A stretch of DNA of 64,000 nucleotides, taken from assembly GCA_964484125.1 (NCBI GenBank), contig CAZAEK010000004.1, positions 132,701 through 196,700 on the forward strand, written 5' to 3'. Made by a program: the position numbers and the translations under genes. Under the pieces are notes generated by a model. It made no database searches. It saw nothing but the letters and a program-made list of their open reading frames with translations, and was not told the origin of the DNA. Shown piece by piece: positions 9,358 to 17,883 of the stretch. Source of the DNA: DSSM01 sp964484125. Its GTDB lineage: Bacteria > Bacteroidota > Ignavibacteria > Tepidaquicellales > Tepidaquicellaceae. Every line of letters begins with the position of its first letter. Within the stretch, counting starts at the first letter, position 1.

Positions 9358-9532
9358 AGTTATTATTTTAATATAGGATATTATATTTTATTTAATTATT
9401 TTTAATAAATGAATTTATACTCGTTTCGGTTTTTTAAAGTTTTTAAAAAAAGGGAAACATTTATTTTTTTGTTTAATAATAAAACAATAATATGAATAAG
9501 AGTAATCTAAAAATTATAAAAAGGGGTTAAAA

Positions 9533-11383
9533 ATGAAGGGTATAAATTATATTAAATCATCTTTAATATTTTTTGTTATTTCTCTGTTTGTAATTTTCGG
9601 ACTTGAAATATTATTTGAATATTTTCTTTACAGTGAAATAAAACTTTCATTAATTAATATATATTTACTGATTGGATTTGTTTTTATAGTTTCTTTAGTA
9701 TTTTTTATAATAATTGCAAGAATTAAAGGAAATTATGATTTAAATATCAATCAATCTGTTAATAATGAGGGAAAGGATAAAAGTCCTTACAAAGAACAAA
9801 CTCCGGTTATACAGGAAATAAATTCAGGAGAAATAAAAAATTATTTACAGGAATTATTTGAATTACAGGATGAATTCGTTTTCCTGGCAGATTCAGAAAA
9901 TAATATTTTATCAGCTATAGGGAGTTATGGAAATATTACTTCAATGCAGGGGAAAAGTAATATAATTGGATTAAAACTATTTGAGATTCTTAATTTGAAT
10001 ACAATAGACCGGGAAAGTATCCTCAAACTTTTCAAAGATGTCACCTCGTTCAGAGATAAAATGCTGGAATTCGAATTTTCAGCAACTTGGAATAAAGAAG
10101 AAAACAGGTATTTATTAAGGGAACAAATATTCTATGATGAAAAAGGCGAAATTATCCATATAATCGGAGTAATCAGAAAAATAAATGAATTGTTTGAGTT
10201 AAGGAAAAATCAGGTAGCTTCAAAAGAACTCGCTGAGGCAAAAGAGAAAATTGAGCAAATAAGTAAACTTAAAACAACAATACTCACAAATATAAATCAT
10301 GAATTAAGGTCACCTATTGCGAGTATATTGGGATTAACTGAAATCATTCTGGAAGAAGCACATTCAGATGCAGTCAGGGGAAAAATTCTTGAAATTAACA
10401 AGGCAGGTCTGAGTTTATTAAATTCTGTTAATTCAATTATAAATCTCGGGCTTCTTGAATCAAGCCAGATAAAATTTAAAATTGAGGAATGCAATATTAA
10501 CAACGTGATAACAGAAGCACTATATGGATTTATACGAAATGGATTAATTGATGAAAAGAATCTTGAAAAAAATTTAACAGAGGATTGTATTGCCTTAGTT
10601 GACAAAAAATTACTTCTTAATATTTTAACAAATTTATTTGATAATGCCATTAAATATACTTTCAATGGTAGGTTACATATTGGTATGGAAAATAAATTTG
10701 ATGAAAAAGAGAAAGTTTCATACTGTTGCATAACTGTTAAGGATTTCGGTGCAGGTTTAAATGAGGAGAGCAGGAATTTACTCTTCAGTGATTTCAGAAC
10801 ATTGAAGGATGCAATTGGAAATATACATGAAGAATCGGGTTTAGGATTATTAGTTGCCAAGAAAATGACTGAGCTTATGAAAGGGAAAATCGAGGTACTT
10901 AGCTCTCCCGGTGTTGGTACAGAGATTAAGATATATTTCCCGAATTTAGTTCCTGGAACAGAAAAAGCAAGCAAAAAAGAACCTGTAAATAATTTAACAT
11001 TTTCTAAGGATAACTTACCTAAGGTTCTATTAGTCGAAGATAATAATACAAATAAAGTTATAACTGTTTTATTTTTAAAAGATCTCTGCAAAATTGACCA
11101 CGCTCCGGATGGAAATACTGCAATAGAACTTGCTTCAAAGAATAAGTATGATTTAATCCTGATGGATATCAATCTAGGTCCCGGGATAAACGGAATAGAG
11201 GTTACAAGCAGTATAAGAAAACTACCTGTTAATAACTCAATACCTATTATAGCTGTAACAGGTTATGCAATGCCCGGAGATGAAGAAAAGTTGTTACATC
11301 TTGGATTTGATGGATATTTAGCAAAACCTTTTACAAAGGAATCAATTACAAATTTAATCAGAAGTTATTTGAGGATAGAGTAA
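9533..11383 (+). CDS. Hybrid sensor histidine kinase with receiver domain
   Basis: 616 residues. Two membrane helices (about 10-32 and 40-63) are joined by a very short loop, so little or nothing is exposed outside. A PAS-like domain (about 100-215; DEFVFLADSENNILSAIG) is followed by a coiled coil and a HisKA domain with phospho-acceptor H256 in NHELRSPIASILGL. The ATP-binding domain (about 365-485) shows NLFDNAIKYT (N box), KDFGAGL (G1) and SGLGLLVAKKM (G2). The C-terminal receiver domain (about 503-612) has the acid pair VEDN, phospho-acceptor D545 in LMDINLG, and K in LAKPF. With no output domain, phosphate would pass to another protein. The ATG has AAAAAGGGG upstream. The next gene, six bases later, is a second kinase. 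The signal is unknown. Confidence 0.9.
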   Translation: MKGINYIKSSLIFFVISLFVIFGLEILFEYFLYSEIKLSLINIYLLIGFVFIVSLVFFIIIARIKGNYDLNINQSVNNEGKDKSPYKEQTPVIQEINSGEIKNYLQELFELQDEFVFLADSENNILSAIGSYGNITSMQGKSNIIGLKLFEILNLNTIDRESILKLFKDVTSFRDKMLEFEFSATWNKEENRYLLREQIFYDEKGEIIHIIGVIRKINELFELRKNQVASKELAEAKEKIEQISKLKTTILTNINHELRSPIASILGLTEIILEEAHSDAVRGKILEINKAGLSLLNSVNSIINLGLLESSQIKFKIEECNINNVITEALYGFIRNGLIDEKNLEKNLTEDCIALVDKKLLLNILTNLFDNAIKYTFNGRLHIGMENKFDEKEKVSYCCITVKDFGAGLNEESRNLLFSDFRTLKDAIGNIHEESGLGLLVAKKMTELMKGKIEVLSSPGVGTEIKIYFPNLVPGTEKASKKEPVNNLTFSKDNLPKVLLVEDNNTNKVITVLFLKDLCKIDHAPDGNTAIELASKNKYDLILMDINLGPGINGIEVTSSIRKLPVNNSIPIIAVTGYAMPGDEEKLLHLGFDGYLAKPFTKESITNLIRSYLRIE

Positions 11384-11389
11384 GAGGGA

Positions 11390-13279
11390 ATGATATTGTC
11401 AGATAATAATATTTTAAATACGCTTTCAAAAGTTTATGAAAATTCGTTAATAAGTACGGAGATATATAATCCGGAAGGGGAATTAGTTTTTGTAAATAAT
11501 GTATTTCTCGAATTATCAGGAGTAAAAGATTTTAATGAGGTAAAAGGAATAAATCTGTTCAGAAACCCGAATTATTCAGACAAAATAAAAGAGAATATAA
11601 AATCAGGAATAAATCAGGAATTAGTATTGGTATATGATTTTCAGAGATTACAGGAAGGGAAAATATTCAAAAAATTTAAAAAAGGAAAAGTAATTTTCAA
11701 AACTCTGATTTCTGTAATTAAATTTAACAACCCTGAGAAAATAGACGGTTATATAGTAAATATGTTCGATAGAATTGAGGTTGATAACTATAAAAACCTT
11801 TTCGAAACATCGGAAAGAGTAATGAAATCAATAATAAATAGTATTGATCAGAATTTTATTTTTATAGATAAGGATTTCAAAATCAAGTATTTTAATGATT
11901 ATTCATCAAAGAATATTTTTAACATAAAAACAGGTGAACCTATAAAGGAGGGAACATATTTCTTTGATTATGCTGCACCATCAAAAATAGAAGAGTTTAA
12001 ATCTAAAATTTTACCTGTTTTTGAGGGTGAAAAATTTAAGCACGTAGAGAAAATAAATTCCGGGAAAGACACTCATTGGTATGAAATAACATATTCTCCC
12101 GTATTTGGAGTTGATAATAATATAATCGGAATAGTTTATAACAGTTATGACATAACTCATCAAAAGAAAAATGAGGAAGCATTGATTGAGGTTTCTGCAA
12201 ACGTATCTCTTACGGCAAAAATTGCTAAAATTGCAAATTTTGTTTGGTATGCCAAGGGAGATTTCTTTTACTGGTCAGATGATTTCTACAGATTTTTTGG
12301 ATTGGAACCCTACGAAAGAGAAATTTCCATTGAAACCTTTAACGATTTCTTATTACCCGAAAATTACGATATTGTAAAGAATAATTTTCATAAAGTCAGA
12401 AAGGAGAAAACTGTTTCAGACTTTGAATTTAAGTTCAGAAAAAAAAACGGAGAGATTGGATATGCCCGCTCTGTTGCTTCACCGTTATTAGATAATAAGG
12501 GAGAGATTGAAAAAATAATAGTTCTATTACAAGATGTTACTAATATTAAACTGAATGAAGAGAAACTTAAAGAATATTCACAAATTTTAGAAAACGAGAA
12601 TAAAGCAAAAGATAAATATTTTTCAATAATTGCACATGATTTAAGAAGTCCTTTCACCGGATTGATAGGATTAACTGAGGTACTCTCAACAAATCTTGAT
12701 TACTTGTCTCAGGATGAAATAAAAGAGATTACAACAGAGCTACACAAAAGCGCAAAGAATATCTACAATCTTCTGAATAGTTTACTTGAATGGTCACGAA
12801 TCCAAAGAGGCAAAATCAAATATCAGAAAGTTGAAATTCCATTACTTTTTTTAGTTGAAAAGGTACTTGATATTTTCACAAATAACATTGAAATGAAGAA
12901 AATAAAAATAATTAAATCTATAGACCCAGATTTAATTATTTTTAGCGATTCTTATGTATTAGAACTTGTGCTGAGAAACCTGATATCCAATGCTGTTAAA
13001 TTTGTAGATATCGAAGGAATAATTGAAATATCTTCAGAAGTAAAAGATTCTTTCGTATATGTATCAGTAAAAGATAATGGCATGGGAATACCTGAAAATG
13101 AAACAGGAAATATTTTTAAGATTGATAAAATGTTTACAAGAAAAGGAACTGCAGGAGAATCCGGAAACGGATTAGGGTTGTTACTTTGCAAGGAGCATCT
13201 TGAACGAATTGGGGGTAATATATATTTAAAGAGTGTTGAAAATAAGGGCTCTATATTTACTTTTTGTGTTCCTAAATAA
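11390..13279 (+). CDS. Soluble multi-PAS sensor histidine kinase
   Basis: 629 residues without membrane helices. Three PAS domains are visible at about 10-125 (YNPEGELVFVNNVFLELSG), 145-260 and 275-395 (FFYWSDDFYRFFGLEPYER, then RKKNGEIGYARSVASPLLD). The kinase core has H416 in IAHDLRSPFTGLIGL, N box NLISNAVKFV, G1 VKDNGMGIP and G2 GNGLGLLLCKEHLE. The gene starts ATG at 11390 with AGAGGG just before it and only a six-base gap after the hybrid kinase, so the pair is an operon. A phosphorelay between them through the receiver domain of the first protein is a reasonable inference. The ligand or redox cue sensed by the PAS domains is not evident; no heme or flavin motif stands out. Confidence 0.9.
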   Translation: MILSDNNILNTLSKVYENSLISTEIYNPEGELVFVNNVFLELSGVKDFNEVKGINLFRNPNYSDKIKENIKSGINQELVLVYDFQRLQEGKIFKKFKKGKVIFKTLISVIKFNNPEKIDGYIVNMFDRIEVDNYKNLFETSERVMKSIINSIDQNFIFIDKDFKIKYFNDYSSKNIFNIKTGEPIKEGTYFFDYAAPSKIEEFKSKILPVFEGEKFKHVEKINSGKDTHWYEITYSPVFGVDNNIIGIVYNSYDITHQKKNEEALIEVSANVSLTAKIAKIANFVWYAKGDFFYWSDDFYRFFGLEPYEREISIETFNDFLLPENYDIVKNNFHKVRKEKTVSDFEFKFRKKNGEIGYARSVASPLLDNKGEIEKIIVLLQDVTNIKLNEEKLKEYSQILENENKAKDKYFSIIAHDLRSPFTGLIGLTEVLSTNLDYLSQDEIKEITTELHKSAKNIYNLLNSLLEWSRIQRGKIKYQKVEIPLLFLVEKVLDIFTNNIEMKKIKIIKSIDPDLIIFSDSYVLELVLRNLISNAVKFVDIEGIIEISSEVKDSFVYVSVKDNGMGIPENETGNIFKIDKMFTRKGTAGESGNGLGLLLCKEHLERIGGNIYLKSVENKGSIFTFCVPK

Positions 13280-13288
13280 TAATTAAAA

Positions 13289-14101
13289 TTATTCTGCTGT
13301 TTCAAATAGTTCCGGTCTGTATTCAAAATGCATAGTGTCATAGTGATACCATTTCCCTCCCCAGATAAAACCGTATTTTTCAAAAATTTCAACTATTTCA
13401 ATTGGAATCTGATTATTATAATTATAGGATTTGCTCCACAGCCAGTAATCAGAATAAGTAGTGTTTATATCTATAGCAATACCATAGGAATGTGCACTCA
13501 TTCTGTTTGTTCCGGCTATTACACGCCAGTTGAATGTTCCGGCAGTTTTAGTTACATACTTTTTGAATTTTTCTGCAAGTTTATCTAATTCCTGAGATAC
13601 TGCCCGGAATTGAGCATCAACTCCGTTTACAGACGTAACAATTATTGAAGAATTTGTTGATCCAGGCATCCACTCTATAGATACTAATTTATTTTTTACT
13701 TCGTTTTGTGTTGAACCATAAATTTTTTTAAAAAATGGTTCATATCTGATTCTGCCAGGGTCATAATTTTCAGGAGGAGGATTTTCATAATCTCTGCCCG
13801 GAATGTAATGAATTTTAAACATATCTTCGAGGTCCGGATTATCAAGCATTTCTTCGAATGTCTTTTCTTTTCCATCGTCATAAATCATTACAGTTCCGTC
13901 TTTCCAGTATAAATGGTTAAAATCTGCTGAATCAAGAAAATCCGGATATGCCTTTAATAACTTTTTTAAGCCCGCAGGAATCAGTGAGTCAGATTTTACA
14001 TTTACTAAGTTTTTCTGTAATGTTGGAAGAGATTTAGTTTCTTTCTCTGAACAAGAAAATAAGAACCCGAAAATTATAAAACTTATTAAAACTTTTTTCA
14101 T
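13289..14101 (-). CDS. M15-family peptidoglycan peptidase lipoprotein
   Basis: 270 residues with a lipoprotein signal (MKKVLISFIIFGFLFSC; lipidated Cys at about 17). The C-terminal half carries the M15 LAS metallopeptidase zinc site: H and D in SAHSYGIAIDIN and the second His in DTMHFEYRPEL, with WGGKWYHYD between. This arrangement matches the D-alanyl-D-alanine carboxypeptidase / L-Ala-D-Glu endopeptidase-like group (Peptidase_M15_4). It probably cleaves stem peptides of peptidoglycan from a membrane anchor in the periplasm. The N-terminal about 120 residues, containing YWKDGTVMIYDDGKEKTFEEML, have no catalytic motif I recognise. It is convergent with the upstream kinase and divergent from rmuC. 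Confidence 0.85.
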   Translation of the reverse strand: MKKVLISFIIFGFLFSCSEKETKSLPTLQKNLVNVKSDSLIPAGLKKLLKAYPDFLDSADFNHLYWKDGTVMIYDDGKEKTFEEMLDNPDLEDMFKIHYIPGRDYENPPPENYDPGRIRYEPFFKKIYGSTQNEVKNKLVSIEWMPGSTNSSIIVTSVNGVDAQFRAVSQELDKLAEKFKKYVTKTAGTFNWRVIAGTNRMSAHSYGIAIDINTTYSDYWLWSKSYNYNNQIPIEIVEIFEKYGFIWGGKWYHYDTMHFEYRPELFETAE

Positions 14102-14212
14102 TTATAAAATTTAATTACTTCAATAATACCTAATTTTCAGTATAGCTTCAAGTAAAATTGACCTTTAAATGTGAGTTTATTTTATTAAATTATCTCATAA
14201 AATTTTAAAAAT

Positions 14213-15478
14213 ATGATTGAAGTATTATTTGTCATAATAGCACTGCTCTTAATTGTAAATATAATTGTCTTAATTCTCAGAACAAAAAAAGAGAAAGAAT
14301 TAAGTATTGATGACATAGGAATTCTACTCCAGAGAGTTGAACTTTCTGTAAGAGATGAAATATCAAGGAATCGTGAAGAAACTTCAAGATTGACAAGAGA
14401 GGGCAGGGAAGAACTGAATAATTATATAAAAAACTTCAGCGAAACAGTAAGTAATCAATTAAATAGAATGAACGAGTTGCAGATAAAGATAGCAGATCAA
14501 ACAAGAGCAACAGTAGAAAAAAAACTCAGCGAAATTCAGAATGACAATAATCAGCAACTTGAAAAAATGAGAGAAACAGTGGATGAAAAACTAAGTAATA
14601 CATTAGAAAAAAGACTTGGAGAATCATTTAAAATTGTAAGCGAAAGACTTGAACTGGTTCACAGAGGATTAGGTGAAATGCAGAATCTTGCAAGCGGAGT
14701 AGGGAAACTTGAAAAAGTATTATCAAATGTAAAGACAAAAGGGATTCTTGGTGAATATCAATTGGCAAATTTACTTGAGCAGATATTAACACCTGAACAG
14801 TATTCTGCAAATGTAAAAACAAAGACAAGTTCAAATGCAATAGTTGAATTTGCAGTCAAATTACCCGGAAAAGAAGGGAAAGAAAATTCAATTTGGCTTC
14901 CAATAGATTCCAAATTTCCGACAGAGGATTATCAGGTATTAATGGACGCATACGACAGAGCCGATGCAGAAACAATTAACGAGACAAGGAAATCACTTAT
15001 AAATAAAATAAAATTATTTGCAAAAGATATAAGTGAGAAATATCTTGACCCGCCAAACACAACAGATTTCGGAATATTGTTTTTACCATTTGAAGGTATA
15101 TATGCTGAGGTGTTAAGGAATCCGGGATTATTTGAGCAAATACAACGTGAATATAAAATTGTTATAACAGGTCCGACTACTCTTGCAGCTCTTCTAAACA
15201 GTTTACAAATGGGTTTCAGAACACTTGCAATAGAGAAACGCTCAAGCGAAGTATGGGAAATACTTGGAGCAATAAAAACTGAATTTAAAAATTTTGGAGA
15301 AGTACTTGTAAAAACCAAAAAGAAACTCGAAGAAGCAAGTAATGTCATAGATAAAGCAGAGACACAAACGAGAAAAATTCAGAGGAAATTACGAGGAGTT
15401 GAAGAAATTTCCGGAGAAGAAAGTAACAGATTACTCGGAGTAAATTTTGAAGATGATACTCCGGATATTGAAAATTAA
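14213..15478 (+). CDS. rmuC: DNA recombination protein RmuC
   Basis: 421 residues. One N-terminal membrane helix (about 2-20, VLFVIIALLLIVNIIVLIL) is followed by a long coiled coil (about 25-150, repeats such as EEL.NY, NRMNELQ, VEKKLSEIQ). The RmuC core comes next: GVGKLEKVLSNVKTKGILGEYQL, then LPIDSKFPTEDY and ILFLPFEGIYAEVL, LAALLNSLQMGFRTLAIEKRS. Escherichia coli RmuC limits sequence inversions at short inverted repeats; the nuclease activity is predicted rather than proven. The stop overlaps the convergent ChaN-like gene by four bases, leaving no room for a terminator between them. Confidence 0.92.
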   Translation: MIEVLFVIIALLLIVNIIVLILRTKKEKELSIDDIGILLQRVELSVRDEISRNREETSRLTREGREELNNYIKNFSETVSNQLNRMNELQIKIADQTRATVEKKLSEIQNDNNQQLEKMRETVDEKLSNTLEKRLGESFKIVSERLELVHRGLGEMQNLASGVGKLEKVLSNVKTKGILGEYQLANLLEQILTPEQYSANVKTKTSSNAIVEFAVKLPGKEGKENSIWLPIDSKFPTEDYQVLMDAYDRADAETINETRKSLINKIKLFAKDISEKYLDPPNTTDFGILFLPFEGIYAEVLRNPGLFEQIQREYKIVITGPTTLAALLNSLQMGFRTLAIEKRSSEVWEILGAIKTEFKNFGEVLVKTKKKLEEASNVIDKAETQTRKIQRKLRGVEEISGEESNRLLGVNFEDDTPDIEN

Positions 15479-16341
15479 TAGGTTTTAGTCATATTTTTAT
15501 CTATGATAATTGTATAATCTGCCTTGCCTTTATTTTCGTCTTCCAACCGAGATAAATCTGATTGTTCAACGCTTGTAATTACTGTGATTTTATATTCTTT
15601 ATCATATTGTTTCAAAAACCAGTAAATACCTTCAAAATAATCGGAATGAAAAGCTCCGTTAAAATGAACGAAAATATTTTCTTTCCTGAAATTTTTATTT
15701 ATGAAGTAAGCCATAGTTGCATCTTTTATTGCCTGTGATTCAGGCAGGTAATTCGAAGAATGACCTTCCATTTCTCCTTTTAAAGAAGCATAAGTTTTCA
15801 GTGTTAAATCCATTCTAACAGGTAAAGGCACGATGAACTGATAAGCTGTCTTTTCGAGAGAGTCAAGAACCTGTAATCCTTTATTGAATACCATATTTGC
15901 ATAACGTCTTGGAATATTTGTAGCAATATATTTTAACTTCTTTTCTTTTGCAAACTCAAGAACAGGTCTATAATCAGTGTTGTAATTGTTCCAAAGTTTA
16001 ATCTCAGATTTAAAATTTTTCTCGGCAATTTTCCCGGAGAAATATTCATTGATAGGAAGTTGATCATCTGCTTCGAACATTTCTGCACCTATGACAAGAT
16101 TTTCCTTTTTAAACTCATAAAGTTTTTTAACTAATTCGAACTGAAGCCAATGACTTATAGGATTATTATGCAACTCGCCAAAAAGTATTATATCAGATTC
16201 TTTTAATTTATCAGCCATATCATTAAAAGAAATTTCATTCCCATCTTTATCAACTAAATTATATGCTTTTTTCTCCTGTGAAAAACTGAAATAAGGGAAA
16301 ATAAAAGAAATAATGAGAAAAGTTACAGCAATTTTTTTCAT
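15475..16341 (-). CDS. ChaN-like putative heme-binding protein
   Basis: 288 residues with a Sec signal peptide (MKKIAVTFLIISFIFPYFSFS). The domain matches the Cofac_haem_bdg (ChaN) fold: DIILFGELHNNPISHWLQFE near residue 50, VIGAEMFEADDQ at about 83, then YNTDYRPVLEFAKEKKL, and a late HFNGAFHSDYF segment. ChaN of Campylobacter is a surface lipoprotein that binds stacked hemes and is tied to iron uptake. No lipobox Cys is seen here, so this one may be periplasmic. It is eight bases downstream of the UXS gene on the same strand and probably co-transcribed, though a functional link is not obvious. The heme function is by family only. Confidence 0.82.
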   Translation of the reverse strand: MKKIAVTFLIISFIFPYFSFSQEKKAYNLVDKDGNEISFNDMADKLKESDIILFGELHNNPISHWLQFELVKKLYEFKKENLVIGAEMFEADDQLPINEYFSGKIAEKNFKSEIKLWNNYNTDYRPVLEFAKEKKLKYIATNIPRRYANMVFNKGLQVLDSLEKTAYQFIVPLPVRMDLTLKTYASLKGEMEGHSSNYLPESQAIKDATMAYFINKNFRKENIFVHFNGAFHSDYFEGIYWFLKQYDKEYKITVITSVEQSDLSRLEDENKGKADYTIIIDKNMTKTY

Positions 16342-16349
16342 AATAAATG

Positions 16350-17300
16350 TTATTGATTAAATATTTTTTTGAAATAATCAATTGTTATTTTCAAACCATC
16401 AGCTCTGTCAACTTTTGGTTCCCATCCTAAAATTTCTTTTGCTTTTGTTATATCGGGCTGTCTTTGTTTTGGATCATCAGTAGGCAGAGGGTGATATACA
16501 ATCTTATTTTTAGAGCCTGTCAGTTTGATTATTTCTTCGGCAAATTGTTTTATCGTAATTTCATTAGGATTTCCGATATTAACAGGTAAATTATAATCGC
16601 TCATAAGTAACCTGAATATACCTTCAACCTGGTCTGAAATAAAGCAAAATGATCTTGTCTGACTTCCATCTCCGAATACAGTTATATCTTCACCTCTAAG
16701 CGCCTGTCCGACAAATGCAGGTAAAGCCCTCCCGTCATCGAGTCTCATTCTCGGACCGTAAGTATTAAAAATTCTTACAATTCTTGTGTCTAACCCGTGA
16801 AACGTGTGGTAAGCCATTGTAATCGCTTCCATAAATCTCTTTGCCTCATCATAAACGCCTCTTGGTCCAATCGGATTTACATTTCCCCAGTATTCTTCAT
16901 TTTGGGGATGTACATGTGGGTCACCATAAATTTCAGATGTTGATGCAATGAGAAATCTTGCCTTTTTTTCTTTTGCGAGACCTAAAAGATTATGTGTGCC
17001 GAGAGAACCGACTTTGAGAGTCTGAATCGGCATTTTTAAATAATCAATCGGACTGGCAGGAGAAGCAAAATGCAATATATAATCAAGTTTCCCCGGAACG
17101 TGGACAAATTTAGTTACATCGTGAAAATAAAATTCAAAATCTTTATTTGGAAACAGATGTTCAATATTACTTAATGAACCTGTGAGAAGATTGTCCATAC
17201 CAATTACTTTAAACCCTTCCTTGATAAACCTGTCACATAAATGAGAACCGATAAATCCGGCTGCGCCTGTAATTAAAACTCTTTTTTGAGTGTTTTCCAT
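16350..17300 (-). CDS. UDP-glucuronate decarboxylase (UDP-xylose synthase type)
   Basis: 316 residues of extended short-chain dehydrogenase. NAD-binding GAAGFIGSHLCDRF is at residues 12-25, with MDNLLTGS, HFASPASPIDYL, and the catalytic set S/T in ASTSEIYGDP and Y-x3-K in GVYDEAKRF. The HFASPASP, NTYGPRMR and DGRALPAFVGQALRGE blocks are specific to the UXS group, which turns UDP-glucuronate to UDP-xylose through a 4-keto intermediate. The full decarboxylating enzyme is about this length. It supplies a nucleotide sugar for surface polysaccharide. Other sugar genes are not adjacent. Confidence 0.92.
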   Translation of the reverse strand: MENTQKRVLITGAAGFIGSHLCDRFIKEGFKVIGMDNLLTGSLSNIEHLFPNKDFEFYFHDVTKFVHVPGKLDYILHFASPASPIDYLKMPIQTLKVGSLGTHNLLGLAKEKKARFLIASTSEIYGDPHVHPQNEEYWGNVNPIGPRGVYDEAKRFMEAITMAYHTFHGLDTRIVRIFNTYGPRMRLDDGRALPAFVGQALRGEDITVFGDGSQTRSFCFISDQVEGIFRLLMSDYNLPVNIGNPNEITIKQFAEEIIKLTGSKNKIVYHPLPTDDPKQRQPDITKAKEILGWEPKVDRADGLKITIDYFKKIFNQ

Positions 17301-17414
17301 TTTATTAGGTTTAGTTTGTGTTTACTAAATTTAGTTAAATATTTTTAATTTTGTTATTGAAAAATAATTATCACCTGTTTTCAAATATTGCAGATATTTT
17401 TTAAAGGATTACTA

Positions 17415-17445
17415 TTGTCTTATTAAAAATTTTTATATATTTTTG
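17415..17445 (+). promoter_or_regulatory. Candidate Bacteroidota-type promoter
   Basis: TTG at 17415-17417 and TATTTTTG at 17438-17445 (TAnnTTTG) are separated by 20 bases, the spacing known for Bacteroides -33/-7 promoters. The ATG at 17450 is so close that the transcript would be nearly leaderless. AT-rich sequence makes chance matches likely. Confidence 0.3.
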
Positions 17446-17449
17446 TTCT

Positions 17450-17836
17450 ATGAGATATGCAAAAATTATATTGACCTCAATTTTTTTATTAGCTTGGCAA
17501 ATTTATATACCCGTTCACATTGCTTGCGAAGAAAATGAGCATACTAATAATGTAAGTATGTCATGCTGTTCAGGTGAGGATAAATGTAATTGCTGCTGTT
17601 CACACAATATCGGTTTAGAATCTAAAACTCAATGCAGTCAGTGTGAAAAAATTGATATAGAAGAAAATTCAAAAGTATTTGAATTTAAAAAAAATATTGC
17701 TGATTGTTCCATTGCAAGAATAATATATACAGTAATTAATCCGAAAATCAGTTCAGTTAGAACTGGAATTATCACCCCGGAAAGAATCCACTTTAAAGAA
17801 AAATCATTTATACTGATATCATCTCTATTGATTTAG
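17450..17836 (+). CDS. Small Cys-rich secreted protein, possible metal-binding partner of the next gene
   Basis: 128 residues: a signal-peptide-like start (MRYAKIILTSIFLLAWQIYI) and a central stretch dense in Cys (C26, C39, C40, C46, C48-50, C62, C65, C86) containing SCCSGEDKCNCCCSH and QCSQC. There is no domain I can name. The Cys clusters look able to bind soft metals such as Cu or Zn. It lies 47 bases upstream of a TonB receptor that also has an unusual CC..C motif. Small Cys-rich secreted proteins next to TonB receptors with such a CC motif are, to my recollection, a recurring pattern in Bacteroidota. Function in metal uptake or sensing is inference from composition and position. Confidence 0.65.
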   Translation: MRYAKIILTSIFLLAWQIYIPVHIACEENEHTNNVSMSCCSGEDKCNCCCSHNIGLESKTQCSQCEKIDIEENSKVFEFKKNIADCSIARIIYTVINPKISSVRTGIITPERIHFKEKSFILISSLLI

Positions 17837-17883
17837 AAAAAATAATTTTCAGAATTATTTTTTATTAAATCAAATTTACTAAA

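Noticed and set aside
10297..11172. Long antisense open frame (291 residues) within the hybrid kinase gene
   Set aside because: It mirrors the kinase domains on the coding strand, lacks any recognisable family features and has biased composition typical of a shadow frame.
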